In this document: positions 8,644-17,003 of the stretch, piece after piece
How positions within the stretch are numbered: the stretch's first letter is position 1
How the letters are laid out: each line of letters begins with the position of its first letter
Origin: Roseburia hominis
GTDB lineage: Bacteria > Bacillota > Clostridia > Lachnospirales > Lachnospiraceae
Direction: 5' to 3'
DNA: 64,000 bases
NCBI GenBank assembly: GCA_040702975.1
Contig: CP159990.1
Span: 3,534,001 to 3,598,000, forward strand
Translations under genes and position numbers: made by a program
The notes under the pieces: model-generated
Databases searched by the model: none
Seen by the model: the letters and a program-made list of their open reading frames with translations, nothing else
What the model was told of the DNA's origin: nothing

Positions 8644-10494
8644 CTATCTTCTGCAACACCTCTCATCCGCCGTTTCCTTTATCGTCAAATGCAGGAAAGC
8701 CGTCATCACAGCACTGAATAAAAGCTGCACATAATATGCAATTCCTCTGCTCAGGACCATTCCCGGAAGAAGGAGTCCCCCGGCAAAGACGGTACGGAAA
8801 ATAATCAGAAACAGATTCTCACTGATTCCCATTCCGCCCGGAAGCGGCAGCATATCAACCGAGACCGATACAATAGCCTGGAGCATCACCACATCATACA
8901 TACTGGTTCCGTGAAGCCCGAACGCCAGATACACGAACCAGGTCACAAAAAACAGCGCGAACCTCTGAAAAAAGGTAATCAGCATCACGTGGAAAATCAC
9001 CCTTCCGTGGCTGCCAAGATAGGCCGCGGTGGCATTATACTGATCCATGGATGCCGCAAGCCTTCGCCCTCTCTCCGGCTTTTTCTTCAAAATATGAAAG
9101 TGTTCTAATAACGCAAGCCCTTTCAGCATGATCCATTTCGCCAGGGACGAGTGAAATACCAATACCGACATCGATATACAGCACGCCACATTGAGCCCCA
9201 CCCCCAGGTAGAAGATCGGCAGGATCCCTTCCAGATACCGATGCACAAATCCCCTCTGGAACAAGACCACAAACAATCCGATAAACACAAGGACCATTTT
9301 ATATGTAATCGTAACGATCATCAACACCAGCGTCGCCACCGGCACCGGTATTTTTTTCTTTCTCATATAGTAGATCTGCATCGGCTGCCCGCCGCTGGCA
9401 GAAGGTGTGATCGCACTAAAGAAAAATCCCACACACGAATACTGGAAGCAGGTCCATTTCCTCGTATAAATATCCAGCGTTCCAAGCATATAGTGGATAA
9501 TGATCGACTCACCCCAGATGAAAACGATCACTCCCGCCACTGCCGGGAGCAGATACCATGGATTCACCCGCGTGATTGCCCGAAGGACACCCCGCAGATC
9601 CTCTCCTCTGAATACACTGTACAAGGTAAGAACGAATACGATCGCCAAAAACACGGCATTTAAGATTCTCTTCTTCCTGTCCGGGTAACGATTGGCCGTC
9701 TCTTCCTGCTCTTCCCGACTGCTTACCGCATCTGCCACCTCAAGTTCACCCGGTACAGTCAACCTTTCTTTTTCCTGCGCCCTCTTTTTTGCAACACCAG
9801 ATACGCTCTCACTAAACTTCTGAATTCCATTTAGAATCCCGTCAAACACTCTCTCAAAATAGCGGTACACTCCCGTATGATTGGCCAGATAGTACATCGC
9901 TTCCGCCAGGAACACCCCGCCAAACGTATCCACCAGGTAATGCTGCTTCGTCACCAAAGTTGAGATGCAGACCAGAAGCGCGAACACGCAGGAAAACCAG
10001 CGATACGCCTTCGGGACATTCTTCCGCCCGCGGATTCCGATATAGCAGAACCAGCTCACCAGACAGTGAATCGAAGGGAACAGTCTGGTCGGCGCGTCCA
10101 TTTGATAGACAAAATCCAGCATCCGGGTCCAGACATCCGTTCCCGCAAGTGCCGGACGCACATTCGTCGTAGGCAGCACCAGAAAAAATACCGCACACAC
10201 GATCCGCGACAAAATGTCCGCCGTAATAAAACGCATACAGTGCTCTCTTCCCTGTCTCGCAATCAGAATATAATTCGCGATCCAGAACAAATAGCACCCC
10301 AAATAAATAATAGTGAATACCGGTATCACCGGTATCATTCGATCTATCGATAACGTGAGATCGTAATGCCTCCACGTCTCCGTCATTTTCTCAGTTCCAA
10401 TATAAACTCCGAAATTTACGACCACACACGCCAAAAGCGGTATAATCGCATAAACGGGGATCAAATTCCCTGCTGCTCTCTTCCGTCTCTCCAT
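8644..10494 (-). CDS. PAP2-like phosphatase fused to lysylphosphatidylglycerol-synthase-type transmembrane domain
   Basis: A 616-residue membrane protein in two parts. The first ~240 residues resemble PAP2/inositolphosphotransferase enzymes: PTRLFPSIHCLVSW and TKQHYLVDTFGGVF carry the SxxH and HxxxD active-site pattern. After a charged linker (about 240-290) comes a LPG_synthase_TM (flippase-like) domain with typical blocks ITPSASGGQPMQIYYM and MLPLPGGMGISENLFL. It heads an operon with pssA and psd, so lipid headgroup or undecaprenyl-type lipid handling is likely. The start at 10494 has GAGGAG upstream; an in-frame ATG at 10527 lacks one. The catalytic domain of true MprF enzymes is absent. 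The exact reaction is unknown. Confidence 0.85.
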   Translation of the reverse strand: MERRKRAAGNLIPVYAIIPLLACVVVNFGVYIGTEKMTETWRHYDLTLSIDRMIPVIPVFTIIYLGCYLFWIANYILIARQGREHCMRFITADILSRIVCAVFFLVLPTTNVRPALAGTDVWTRMLDFVYQMDAPTRLFPSIHCLVSWFCYIGIRGRKNVPKAYRWFSCVFALLVCISTLVTKQHYLVDTFGGVFLAEAMYYLANHTGVYRYFERVFDGILNGIQKFSESVSGVAKKRAQEKERLTVPGELEVADAVSSREEQEETANRYPDRKKRILNAVFLAIVFVLTLYSVFRGEDLRGVLRAITRVNPWYLLPAVAGVIVFIWGESIIIHYMLGTLDIYTRKWTCFQYSCVGFFFSAITPSASGGQPMQIYYMRKKKIPVPVATLVLMIVTITYKMVLVFIGLFVVLFQRGFVHRYLEGILPIFYLGVGLNVACCISMSVLVFHSSLAKWIMLKGLALLEHFHILKKKPERGRRLAASMDQYNATAAYLGSHGRVIFHVMLITFFQRFALFFVTWFVYLAFGLHGTSMYDVVMLQAIVSVSVDMLPLPGGMGISENLFLIIFRTVFAGGLLLPGMVLSRGIAYYVQLLFSAVMTAFLHLTIKETADERCCRR

Positions 10495-10535
10495 GAAGCC
10501 CTGCTCCTCGTTTGATACATATTTCACACAAGTCT

Positions 10536-10566
10536 ATTATAACAGGGTTTTAGAGACTTGTATCAA
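10536..10566 (-). promoter_or_regulatory. Likely promoter of the phospholipid operon
   Basis: On the minus strand, a perfect TATAAT (10536-10541) lies 19 bases after TTGATA (10561-10566). The spacing is slightly long. It sits 40 bases upstream of the first gene. Confidence 0.6.
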
Positions 10567-10612
10567 TTCTTAGCATTTCTTTAGAATTATTAAGAAATTA
10601 TTTAACAATCTG

Positions 10613-11299
10613 CTATGAAACCAGGTTTTTCCTGCTCCATCTGCCAGTCAGGTACCAGACGAAAGAAATCATGTAGTTCGCCGCCCATCCCATCGGGATC
10701 GCATACCATACTGCCTGCACGCCCCAGATCGGCGCACACACATTTGCCACCACCACACGGATCAACAGATTCACCAGATTGGCAATCATATAGACTCCCA
10801 CATCACCGGCGCCCCGCAGTACTCCGTCCGTAATGGCCTTCAGTCCGATCAACACAAAAAACCAACAGATAAATGTAGCATACGCATTTCCCACATCAAA
10901 CGCTTCCCCGCCGCCGGACTCGATAAATGCAGATATGATTTCGTTGTGGAACAGCTTCACCACAAGAAAAATCAGTACATCAAATCCAATGATGATCCCA
11001 TACGCCGCACGATATCCCTGTTTGGCCCGCTCAGGCTTTCCGGCACCCAGGTTCTGCGCCGTAAATGTGGAAACCGCATTTCCCACAGCGATCATAGGCA
11101 CGATACAGATCGATTCCACCCGGGTTCCTGCAGAATATCCTGCCAGCACGGAAGAACCGAATCCGTTGACTACCGACTGCACCAGCAGCATACCGATACT
11201 CACGATCGACTGCTGCATAATAGAAGGAATCGCGATTCTGGTGCCGCTTTGAAGCATCTTCATATCATACAGCCGCACCTTCTCCGCTTCCTCCACCAC
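10613..11299 (-). pseudogene. MATE transporter fragment, N-terminal half missing
   Basis: A 228-codon frame, beginning at a GTG, that matches only the second half of a MATE transporter. It has one repeat signature (IAIPSIMQQSIVSIGMLLVQ) and about six hydrophobic segments, against the usual 440-470 residues and twelve segments. An in-frame TAA lies four codons upstream of the GTG, and the 150 bases upstream encode no missing half. It is most simply a remnant left by a deletion; independent function of half a MATE is unlikely. The preceding terminator suggests it is not transcribed with nahK. Confidence 0.75.
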
Positions 11300-11387
11300 A
11301 TAATTTTTCAGTTATTTTCGGCATCCTGTATAAAAAATACCTATACGATATCATACCCTTTTTTTCGTAAAAAATCAAACTATAGCA

Positions 11388-11437
11388 ACAAAAAAAGCTG
11401 AAAGCCATAACACACTCCGCCTCTGGCTTCCAGCTTC
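11388..11437 (-). terminator. Terminator of the ABC-nahK operon
   Basis: On the minus strand a long stem (AAGCTGGAAGCCA at 11424-11436 with TGGCTTTCAGCTT at 11395-11407) ends in a run of T. It lies just after the nahK stop codon. Confidence 0.88.
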
Positions 11438-11449
11438 CCTTTTTAATTC

Positions 11450-12562
11450 TTATGAATACTTTCTAACGATCGCCTGCATCTGGTCCCATTTCTGCTCCAT
11501 GTCTTCCACGAGCCTTAACTGCGTCCGGCAGCGATCCAGATTATGACCTTCTCTGTGAACCTTAAAATAGGTATCCCCCTGCAGATAATCCGTCAGGAAA
11601 CGCATTCCACATTCATAAGTCATACACTTCGCTCCCATAGGAAGAAGCTCAATCTCCTTCTCGGTCAGCCGTCCCTTACAGCCTTCCAGGAAACCTTTCG
11701 TGTAAAGTTCGAACAACTCCATGCTGCACGATACCTTACTCAAATCCTTCTCGTCCTCAGCCGCGGTACTTGCCCCAAACCGAATGGAATCCCCAAAATC
11801 ATGTACAGCAAGCCCTGGCATAACCGTATCCAAATCAATAACACAGATGCCCTTTCCGGTCTCATTGTCGATCATGATATTATTCAACTTCGTATCATTA
11901 TGCGTTACTCGAAGAGGAATCTCTCCAGCCGCCTGCAGATCGGAAAAATAATTTGCAATATCTTCCCTGTCGAGAACAAATTGAATCTCTTTCTGCACGG
12001 ACGCTGCTCTGCCCGCCACATCTTCCTCTACAGCCTTCTTAAATACCGCAAATCTTGCCTTCGTGTCATGGAATCCCTTGATCGTCTCATGCAGCGTCTC
12101 CGCCGGATAATCCGCCAGAAGACACTGGAAATTACCAAAGGTTACTGCACTCTGATAAAAATGCTCCGGCTTCTCCACCTGGTCATAACTGGTCGCATCC
12201 GTGATGAACTTATAAGAACGCCAGTAATCTCCTTGTGAATCACGATAATAAGATTTTCCGTCCAACGCCTGAATCACATTCAGCGTCTCTCTCTCCGAGT
12301 CCCCGCCATTTTCTTTAATCTTATCACGGAGATACGTCGTGACCCCCATAATATTCTCCATAAGTTCCACCGGCTTCTGGAAAATACTTTTATTCATCCT
12401 CTGCAAAATGACCTTAATCCTACCCATATCGGCAATCTCAAATATCAGAAGATAGGTGTCGTTGATATGACCGCTTCCATAAACGCCGCCTTTTACCAAT
12501 CTTCCTTCATAACGAAAATTCGCAATTACCTCAGCAATCTGAATTGGTGATGCCTGATCCAT
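11450..12562 (-). CDS. nahK: N-acetylhexosamine 1-kinase (NahK-like, APH family)
   Basis: A 370-residue phosphotransferase of the aminoglycoside-phosphotransferase fold. It shows the catalytic loop VTHNDTKLNNIMIDN and the metal-binding VIDLDTVMPGLAVHDFGD, and an N-terminal nucleotide loop (GGVYGSGHINDTYLL). In bifidobacteria NahK phosphorylates GlcNAc or GalNAc at C1, the amino sugar released when a GH112 phosphorylase splits lacto- or galacto-N-biose. Length agrees with NahK. It follows two ABC permease genes by 12 bases and shares their operon, and a GH112 gene lies nearby, so the pathway call is well supported. The substrate preference is not proven from sequence. Confidence 0.85.
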   Translation of the reverse strand: MDQASPIQIAEVIANFRYEGRLVKGGVYGSGHINDTYLLIFEIADMGRIKVILQRMNKSIFQKPVELMENIMGVTTYLRDKIKENGGDSERETLNVIQALDGKSYYRDSQGDYWRSYKFITDATSYDQVEKPEHFYQSAVTFGNFQCLLADYPAETLHETIKGFHDTKARFAVFKKAVEEDVAGRAASVQKEIQFVLDREDIANYFSDLQAAGEIPLRVTHNDTKLNNIMIDNETGKGICVIDLDTVMPGLAVHDFGDSIRFGASTAAEDEKDLSKVSCSMELFELYTKGFLEGCKGRLTEKEIELLPMGAKCMTYECGMRFLTDYLQGDTYFKVHREGHNLDRCRTQLRLVEDMEQKWDQMQAIVRKYS

Positions 12563-12574
12563 TCCTGTCCCTCC

Positions 12575-13459
12575 TTAACCCTTGATACCGCCGGTTACGC
12601 CACCGATAATCTTCTCGGACAAGAAGAGATATAAGATAAATGTCGGAAGAAATACGATGATAACTGCCGCAAACATTCCGGCCCAGTTGCCTGTGTACTG
12701 CATAGACTGCAGCATTCCGTAAAGACCTACCGCTACCGGTCTAAGCTCATTGCTGTTCGCAAAAATAAGTGACAGGAAATACTCATTCCAAATATTAATG
12801 AAATTGAAAATGGTTACCGTGACCAGTCCGGACTGTGCCATCGGGAACATGATCTTCCAGAATGTCTTCGTCGGAGGACAGCCGTCAATCGCCGCAGCCT
12901 CCTCATAGGTACGAGACAGGTTCGAGAAGAATGTCAAAAGGAAAATCGTCGTATACGGAATGTTGATTCCGATATACAGGAAAATCAAAGTGACCTTACT
13001 TGCCGCTACATTGTTCAGAATTCCCATGTTCGCCACAACGCAGAAAAGCGGAAGAACGATCATGGTGATCGGGATACCCATTGCAGATACAAAGCTTGTC
13101 TGAATCACTTTATTTCCCAGGAACGTAAATCTGGCAAGTACATATGCTGCCGGCGCACAGATTATGATCAAAAGTGCACATGACGTCAGGGAATACAGAA
13201 GTGAATTCATAAAGAATGTTGCAACACCGCCGGAGCCCCATGCCTGAGCATAATTCTCAAAGTGCAGTCCCGTAGGGAATTTCAACGCTTTTCCTGCAAA
13301 AATATCTGCCGTTGTAGAAAAGCTCGCCGCAACGATCCACCCCAATAACATAAAGGTAAAGATAATCCATAAAATAATGATGATATATCCAGGAGCCAGT
13401 TTCAGTTCTCGTTTCCAGTTAATTTTATCCTTTACTTTGTTTTCTTTTTCTTTCGCCAT
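12575..13459 (-). CDS. ABC sugar transporter permease, MalG type
   Basis: A 294-residue inner-membrane permease of the carbohydrate ABC (CUT1) class with about six membrane spans. The EAA loop that contacts the ATPase is visible (TYEEAAAIDGCPPTKTFWKI). It pairs with the MalF-type permease upstream (15 bases apart) and with the binding lipoprotein at 14572-15870. The likely substrate is lacto-N-biose or galacto-N-biose, judged from nahK and the GH112 gene. No ATPase gene is in the cluster; CUT1 systems often share a distant MsmK-type ATPase. Confidence 0.93.
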   Translation of the reverse strand: MAKEKENKVKDKINWKRELKLAPGYIIIILWIIFTFMLLGWIVAASFSTTADIFAGKALKFPTGLHFENYAQAWGSGGVATFFMNSLLYSLTSCALLIIICAPAAYVLARFTFLGNKVIQTSFVSAMGIPITMIVLPLFCVVANMGILNNVAASKVTLIFLYIGINIPYTTIFLLTFFSNLSRTYEEAAAIDGCPPTKTFWKIMFPMAQSGLVTVTIFNFINIWNEYFLSLIFANSNELRPVAVGLYGMLQSMQYTGNWAGMFAAVIIVFLPTFILYLFLSEKIIGGVTGGIKG

Positions 13460-13474
13460 AACTGTTCCTCCTTT

Positions 13475-14380
13475 CTAGAATTCCAAATCATCATCTCTGA
13501 TCAACTTGTTACAAATCGTGAATATAAGGACCACGCACAGGCAAAGAATCAGACCGATTGCCGCGCCGTATCCTGCATTACGCTCTGTTACCGCATTACC
13601 TGCGCCGAACGTATGCATATACATGTACTGCACCGGAACGATCGTCGCCTCGTTCGCCGTAACGCTCGAGAACAACTGCGACCAGACGAAGAACGCTGCC
13701 GAACTAACAGACCACATGGTAATATTGGTCTTAAATACGCCCTTCAAAAGCGGAAGAGTCATATAACGGAACTGCTGCGGAAGGTTCGCTCCGTCAATGG
13801 TAGCCGCTTCGTAAAGCTCCGGGCTGATTCTCTCGATTCCGCTCATCCAGATCAGCATATGATATCCGACCATACCAAAACAATATGCAAATAACAATGC
13901 CCAGAACTTATGATCCGTATCCAGCCACGGCGTATCCGCCAAAGAATGAAGTCCCAGAGCATCAAAAAATGTTTTCAGAAGTCCAAACTTCGGGCTATAT
14001 ACATATTGCAGCCACATCGTTGCAAGAGCTACCGCACTTACAATATTCGGCAGATAGATGATAGCACGGAAGAATTTCTTTCCTCTGATTCCGCTTGTAA
14101 GAATAACTGCAAAAAGCAGTGATAACACCATTACGACCGCCCCACCGATCGACCATATTCTGAAGATGTTAAACATTGCTTTCCTAAAAATTGCCGTTGT
14201 GAACAATTTCTGATAGTTGCCAAGACCAATAAATGTCCAATTCTCCATTGCGTCAGTTACTGAATCAATCTTGAAAAGACTCATCATAATTGTACGGACA
14301 ATCGGATATAAAAATACGATGAGGAAGATGATGACTGCAGGCGCCAAAAAGCCAACGATCATTTTCTTATTCTTCTTCAT
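13475..14380 (-). CDS. ABC sugar transporter permease, MalF type
   Basis: A 301-residue CUT1-class permease with about six spans. The EAA loop reads ELYEAATIDGANLPQQFRYM. The N-terminal hydrophobic segment (IVGFLAPAVIIFLIVFLYPI) is typical of MalF-like proteins of this short form. GAGGGCAAATC lies upstream of the ATG. Between this gene and the binding protein gene are a 21-bp palindrome and a strong hairpin, so it is probably made at a lower level than the binding protein. Confidence 0.93.
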   Translation of the reverse strand: MKKNKKMIVGFLAPAVIIFLIVFLYPIVRTIMMSLFKIDSVTDAMENWTFIGLGNYQKLFTTAIFRKAMFNIFRIWSIGGAVVMVLSLLFAVILTSGIRGKKFFRAIIYLPNIVSAVALATMWLQYVYSPKFGLLKTFFDALGLHSLADTPWLDTDHKFWALLFAYCFGMVGYHMLIWMSGIERISPELYEAATIDGANLPQQFRYMTLPLLKGVFKTNITMWSVSSAAFFVWSQLFSSVTANEATIVPVQYMYMHTFGAGNAVTERNAGYGAAIGLILCLCVVLIFTICNKLIRDDDLEF

Positions 14381-14453
14381 GATTTGCCCTCCTTTTCTTT
14401 CCGTGAGAAGTGCCTCTCTTAATGCACCGTCCTACGCACCATGAATACCGGGA

Positions 14454-14474
14454 TGAACGTCCACTGGACGTTCA
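14454..14474. repeat. 21-bp perfect palindrome in the ABC operon
   Basis: Two 10-base arms (TGAACGTCCA and TGGACGTTCA) around a single C form a perfect palindrome between the binding-protein terminator-like hairpin and the MalF permease. It could be an operator for an internal promoter or an RNA hairpin. No function can be assigned. Confidence 0.6.
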
Positions 14475-14491
14475 CTTAGGCATGCCTGGCA

Positions 14492-14537
14492 ATTAAAAAT
14501 ATGGCGGCAGCGTTTTCATACCGTCCTGCCGCCATAT
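14492..14537 (-). terminator. Intercistronic (leaky) terminator after the binding protein gene
   Basis: On the minus strand ATATGGCGGCAG pairs perfectly with CTGCCGCCATAT and is followed by TTTTTAATT. In sugar ABC operons such hairpins let the binding protein be made in excess over the permeases and protect its mRNA. Confidence 0.8.
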
Positions 14538-14571
14538 TCATAATTCTTCTACTTGGCAGTGCCGGTTACTA

Positions 14572-15870
14572 TTATTGACCTGCTGCCTTCTTCATTGCTG
14601 CAACGAATCCTGCTGCGTCAAGCTTGCCGCCTGCAAGTTCAAGTGTGCTCTCTGACAATGTCGGTGTAAGGTCGTTGTTGCTCTCAACGCCTGCTGCCCA
14701 ATCATAATAGGTAGTTGTTGAATTGAACGGTCCACTAACTTCCTTCAATTCTGCCGGCCAGTCGGTGTTTGACTTATCAGTCGGGATACACAGAGCCTGC
14801 TCTGTCATCTTCTTATCGAACTCGCCTGTTGTAATGTAAGTAATCAGTTCAAACGCCTGCTCAGCCATCTTGGAATCTTTGTTGATACCAAATACCTGGT
14901 TTGCAATGTTGTTTGCAGTGTTGTCATCGGTTCCGTTCGGAACTGACGGATAGTTGAAGTATCCCCATTCAAGATCTGATGCTACAGACTCTTTTGCTTC
15001 GTTCGGAAGCCAAGAACCACAGATTACCATTGCTGCATCGCCAGGAGCGAATTCCTGATTCTGTCCTGTCGGATATGCGTTAGTAGCGATATTTGCTGAG
15101 AAATATCCTTTAGAAGCGAAATCTGCAAAGCTCTCTGCTGCTGCAAGTACTCTCTCATCATCCCAGGTAACTGTTACGCCGTTAACTTCCTTGCCTGTAA
15201 CAAGAGACTTAACGCCATCCTGTCCGATGTACCTTGCAAGATGATATCCGATGAAGGATGTCATATAAGCGTCATCTGCGGTAATCGGTGTGATGCCTGC
15301 TTTTTTTAATTTAGCACAAGCCGCATCAAGCTCTTCCCATGTCTGCGGAGCTGCTTCAACGCCGGCCTTAGCAAATAAGGTCTTGTTGTAGAAGAAACCA
15401 AAGATAGACGGCTGATACGGAATAGTATGTAAGGTTGCATCTCCGTCATGAGTCTGGCCATATGCATTACGAGCAATTGCAAACAGGATTTCATTACCAT
15501 ACTTGCTCTCGTAATCTTTTGCAAGTTCTTCCAGATCCAACAGGTAAGCGCCCCATGTACCATTTACACGGTTAACATCTTCATCGAAAAGGTCGATCTG
15601 CTGTTTTGCATCAAGTGCCGGCTGAAGACCTTCTCTCTGTCCATTACGTCCCTTGAACTGTAAGTCAACCTCAACGCCGGTGTCTTCCGTATACTTGGCA
15701 ACTGCTTCTTTGATAACGTTGGCCTGCGGCTCGTTCTCACTCCACATAGCCCAGTACACCAGCTTGTCGCCGCCCTTGCTGTCTCCATCACCGGATTTTC
15801 CACCGCATCCAACCAGTGTGGCAGCAATCATTGCTACGCATAATAATGCGCACATGAACTTCTTTTTCAT
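14572..15870 (-). CDS. Extracellular sugar-binding lipoprotein (family 1 SBP)
   Basis: A 432-residue solute-binding protein. It has a lipoprotein signal peptide (MKKKFMCALLCVAMIAATLVGCGGK; the lipobox cysteine is in LVGC), a short Gly/Asp/Ser-rich linker, and a mature domain of the family 1 sugar-binding type (LVYWAMWSENEPQANVI near the start; YLARY-type and LPNEAKE segments later). It delivers sugar to the two permeases downstream. AAGGAGG precedes the start. The neighbours point to lacto-N-biose or galacto-N-biose as ligand, by analogy with bifidobacterial GL-BP. It is divergent from the AraC regulator, which probably controls it. Confidence 0.9.
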   Translation of the reverse strand: MKKKFMCALLCVAMIAATLVGCGGKSGDGDSKGGDKLVYWAMWSENEPQANVIKEAVAKYTEDTGVEVDLQFKGRNGQREGLQPALDAKQQIDLFDEDVNRVNGTWGAYLLDLEELAKDYESKYGNEILFAIARNAYGQTHDGDATLHTIPYQPSIFGFFYNKTLFAKAGVEAAPQTWEELDAACAKLKKAGITPITADDAYMTSFIGYHLARYIGQDGVKSLVTGKEVNGVTVTWDDERVLAAAESFADFASKGYFSANIATNAYPTGQNQEFAPGDAAMVICGSWLPNEAKESVASDLEWGYFNYPSVPNGTDDNTANNIANQVFGINKDSKMAEQAFELITYITTGEFDKKMTEQALCIPTDKSNTDWPAELKEVSGPFNSTTTYYDWAAGVESNNDLTPTLSESTLELAGGKLDAAGFVAAMKKAAGQ

Positions 15871-15979
15871 AACTTTTTACCTCCTTAATGTAATTTAACT
15901 TTATAGTTATTCTAGTACAAAGTTGCACAAAAATCTTTATCATATCCTCCCCTTAATTTGCACTATATTCGTAAAAATA

Positions 15980-16024
15980 TTGCTTTTTAACAAAAATCAG
16001 GTTATAATATTGTATAATATAACC
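15980..16024 (+). promoter_or_regulatory. AraC-gene promoter with overlapping palindromic operator
   Basis: TTGCTT (15980-15985), a 17-base spacer and TATAAT (16003-16008) point toward the AraC gene. A 25-bp imperfect palindrome (GGTTATA...TATAACC, 16000-16024) overlaps the -10, so a bound protein would block initiation; autorepression is plausible. The region back to 15871 holds the divergent start signals of the binding-protein gene. Confidence 0.6.
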
Positions 16025-16071
16025 AAAAGCCATTTTTACCATATTTACCGTCTGAAAAAGGAGGGCGCCTA

Positions 16072-16989
16072 GTGGGTTATAAAGGAACGCTTTTTAAGAA
16101 TTCTATATCCGTAGGAAAAATATACAGTATCCACTATTTTGAATATATGAGTGACTTTTCTTTTGAGGGAGAATCTCATAATTTCTGGGAGTTTATTTTC
16201 GTAGACAAAGGAGAAGTGAAAGTAACTGCCGGTATGAACCAGCTCGTGCTGAAAAAGGGCGAGATTGCTTTCCATCAGCCCAATGAGTTCCACGATGTCA
16301 ATGCGAACGGAACCGTCGCGCCGAATCTGGTCGTCATCTCGTTCGACTGCAATGACAAGGCAATGGATTTCTTCCGGAAACGCGTCCTTCACATTGACGA
16401 GACCGGACGGGAGCTTCTGGCAAATATCATCATAGAGGCACGGCGCTGTTTCGACTGCCGGCTTGACGATCCCTATTTGCAGAATATGCCGCAGAAGGAG
16501 CCGGATATGTTCGGAGCTGAGCAGCTGATCCTCATCTACCTGGAACATTTTCTGATTCATATGTTCCGCAAATATTCGACCCCTCTTCCTCAGCATAAAT
16601 ACCCTCCCAAGTACGAGAATTCCAAATCCATCAAGAGAAAAAGCGACACGGAGATTTTCAACCGGGTAACCAATTATCTGGAAAGGCGACTGGATTCTTC
16701 CGTCACCATCGATCAGATTTGCCGGGATAACCTGGTCGGGCGCTCCCAGCTCCAGAAAATATTTAAAGAGCGCTCCGATCAGGGGATCATCGAATATTTT
16801 TCTGCTATGAAGATCAGTGCCGCCAAGGAAATGATCCGGACGAAACACCTGAACTTTACTCAGATTTCCGAACAGCTTGGCTACTCCTCGATCCATTATT
16901 TTTCCCGTCAATTCAAGAGTGTGACGGGTATGACGCCTTCCGAGTATGCGTCCTCCGTGAAGGCAATGGCGGAAAGAGTCCGCGAATGA
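16072..16989 (+). CDS. AraC-family transcriptional regulator
   Basis: A 305-residue protein starting at GTG, chosen because AAAGGAGGG precedes it. The N-terminal ~150 residues form a cupin-like sensing domain (WEFIFVDKGEVKVTAG; GEIAFHQPNEFHDVNAN). The last ~100 residues are two helix-turn-helix motifs of the AraC type (SSVTIDQICRDNLVGRSQLQ; FTQISEQLGYSSIHYFSRQF; VTGMTPSEY). It is divergent from the ABC operon and converges with the GH112 gene, so it is the likely sugar-responsive activator of both glycan transcription units. Confidence 0.93.
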   Translation: MGYKGTLFKNSISVGKIYSIHYFEYMSDFSFEGESHNFWEFIFVDKGEVKVTAGMNQLVLKKGEIAFHQPNEFHDVNANGTVAPNLVVISFDCNDKAMDFFRKRVLHIDETGRELLANIIIEARRCFDCRLDDPYLQNMPQKEPDMFGAEQLILIYLEHFLIHMFRKYSTPLPQHKYPPKYENSKSIKRKSDTEIFNRVTNYLERRLDSSVTIDQICRDNLVGRSQLQKIFKERSDQGIIEYFSAMKISAAKEMIRTKHLNFTQISEQLGYSSIHYFSRQFKSVTGMTPSEYASSVKAMAERVRE

Positions 16990-17003
16990 CCGAGATGCCC
17001 TAT

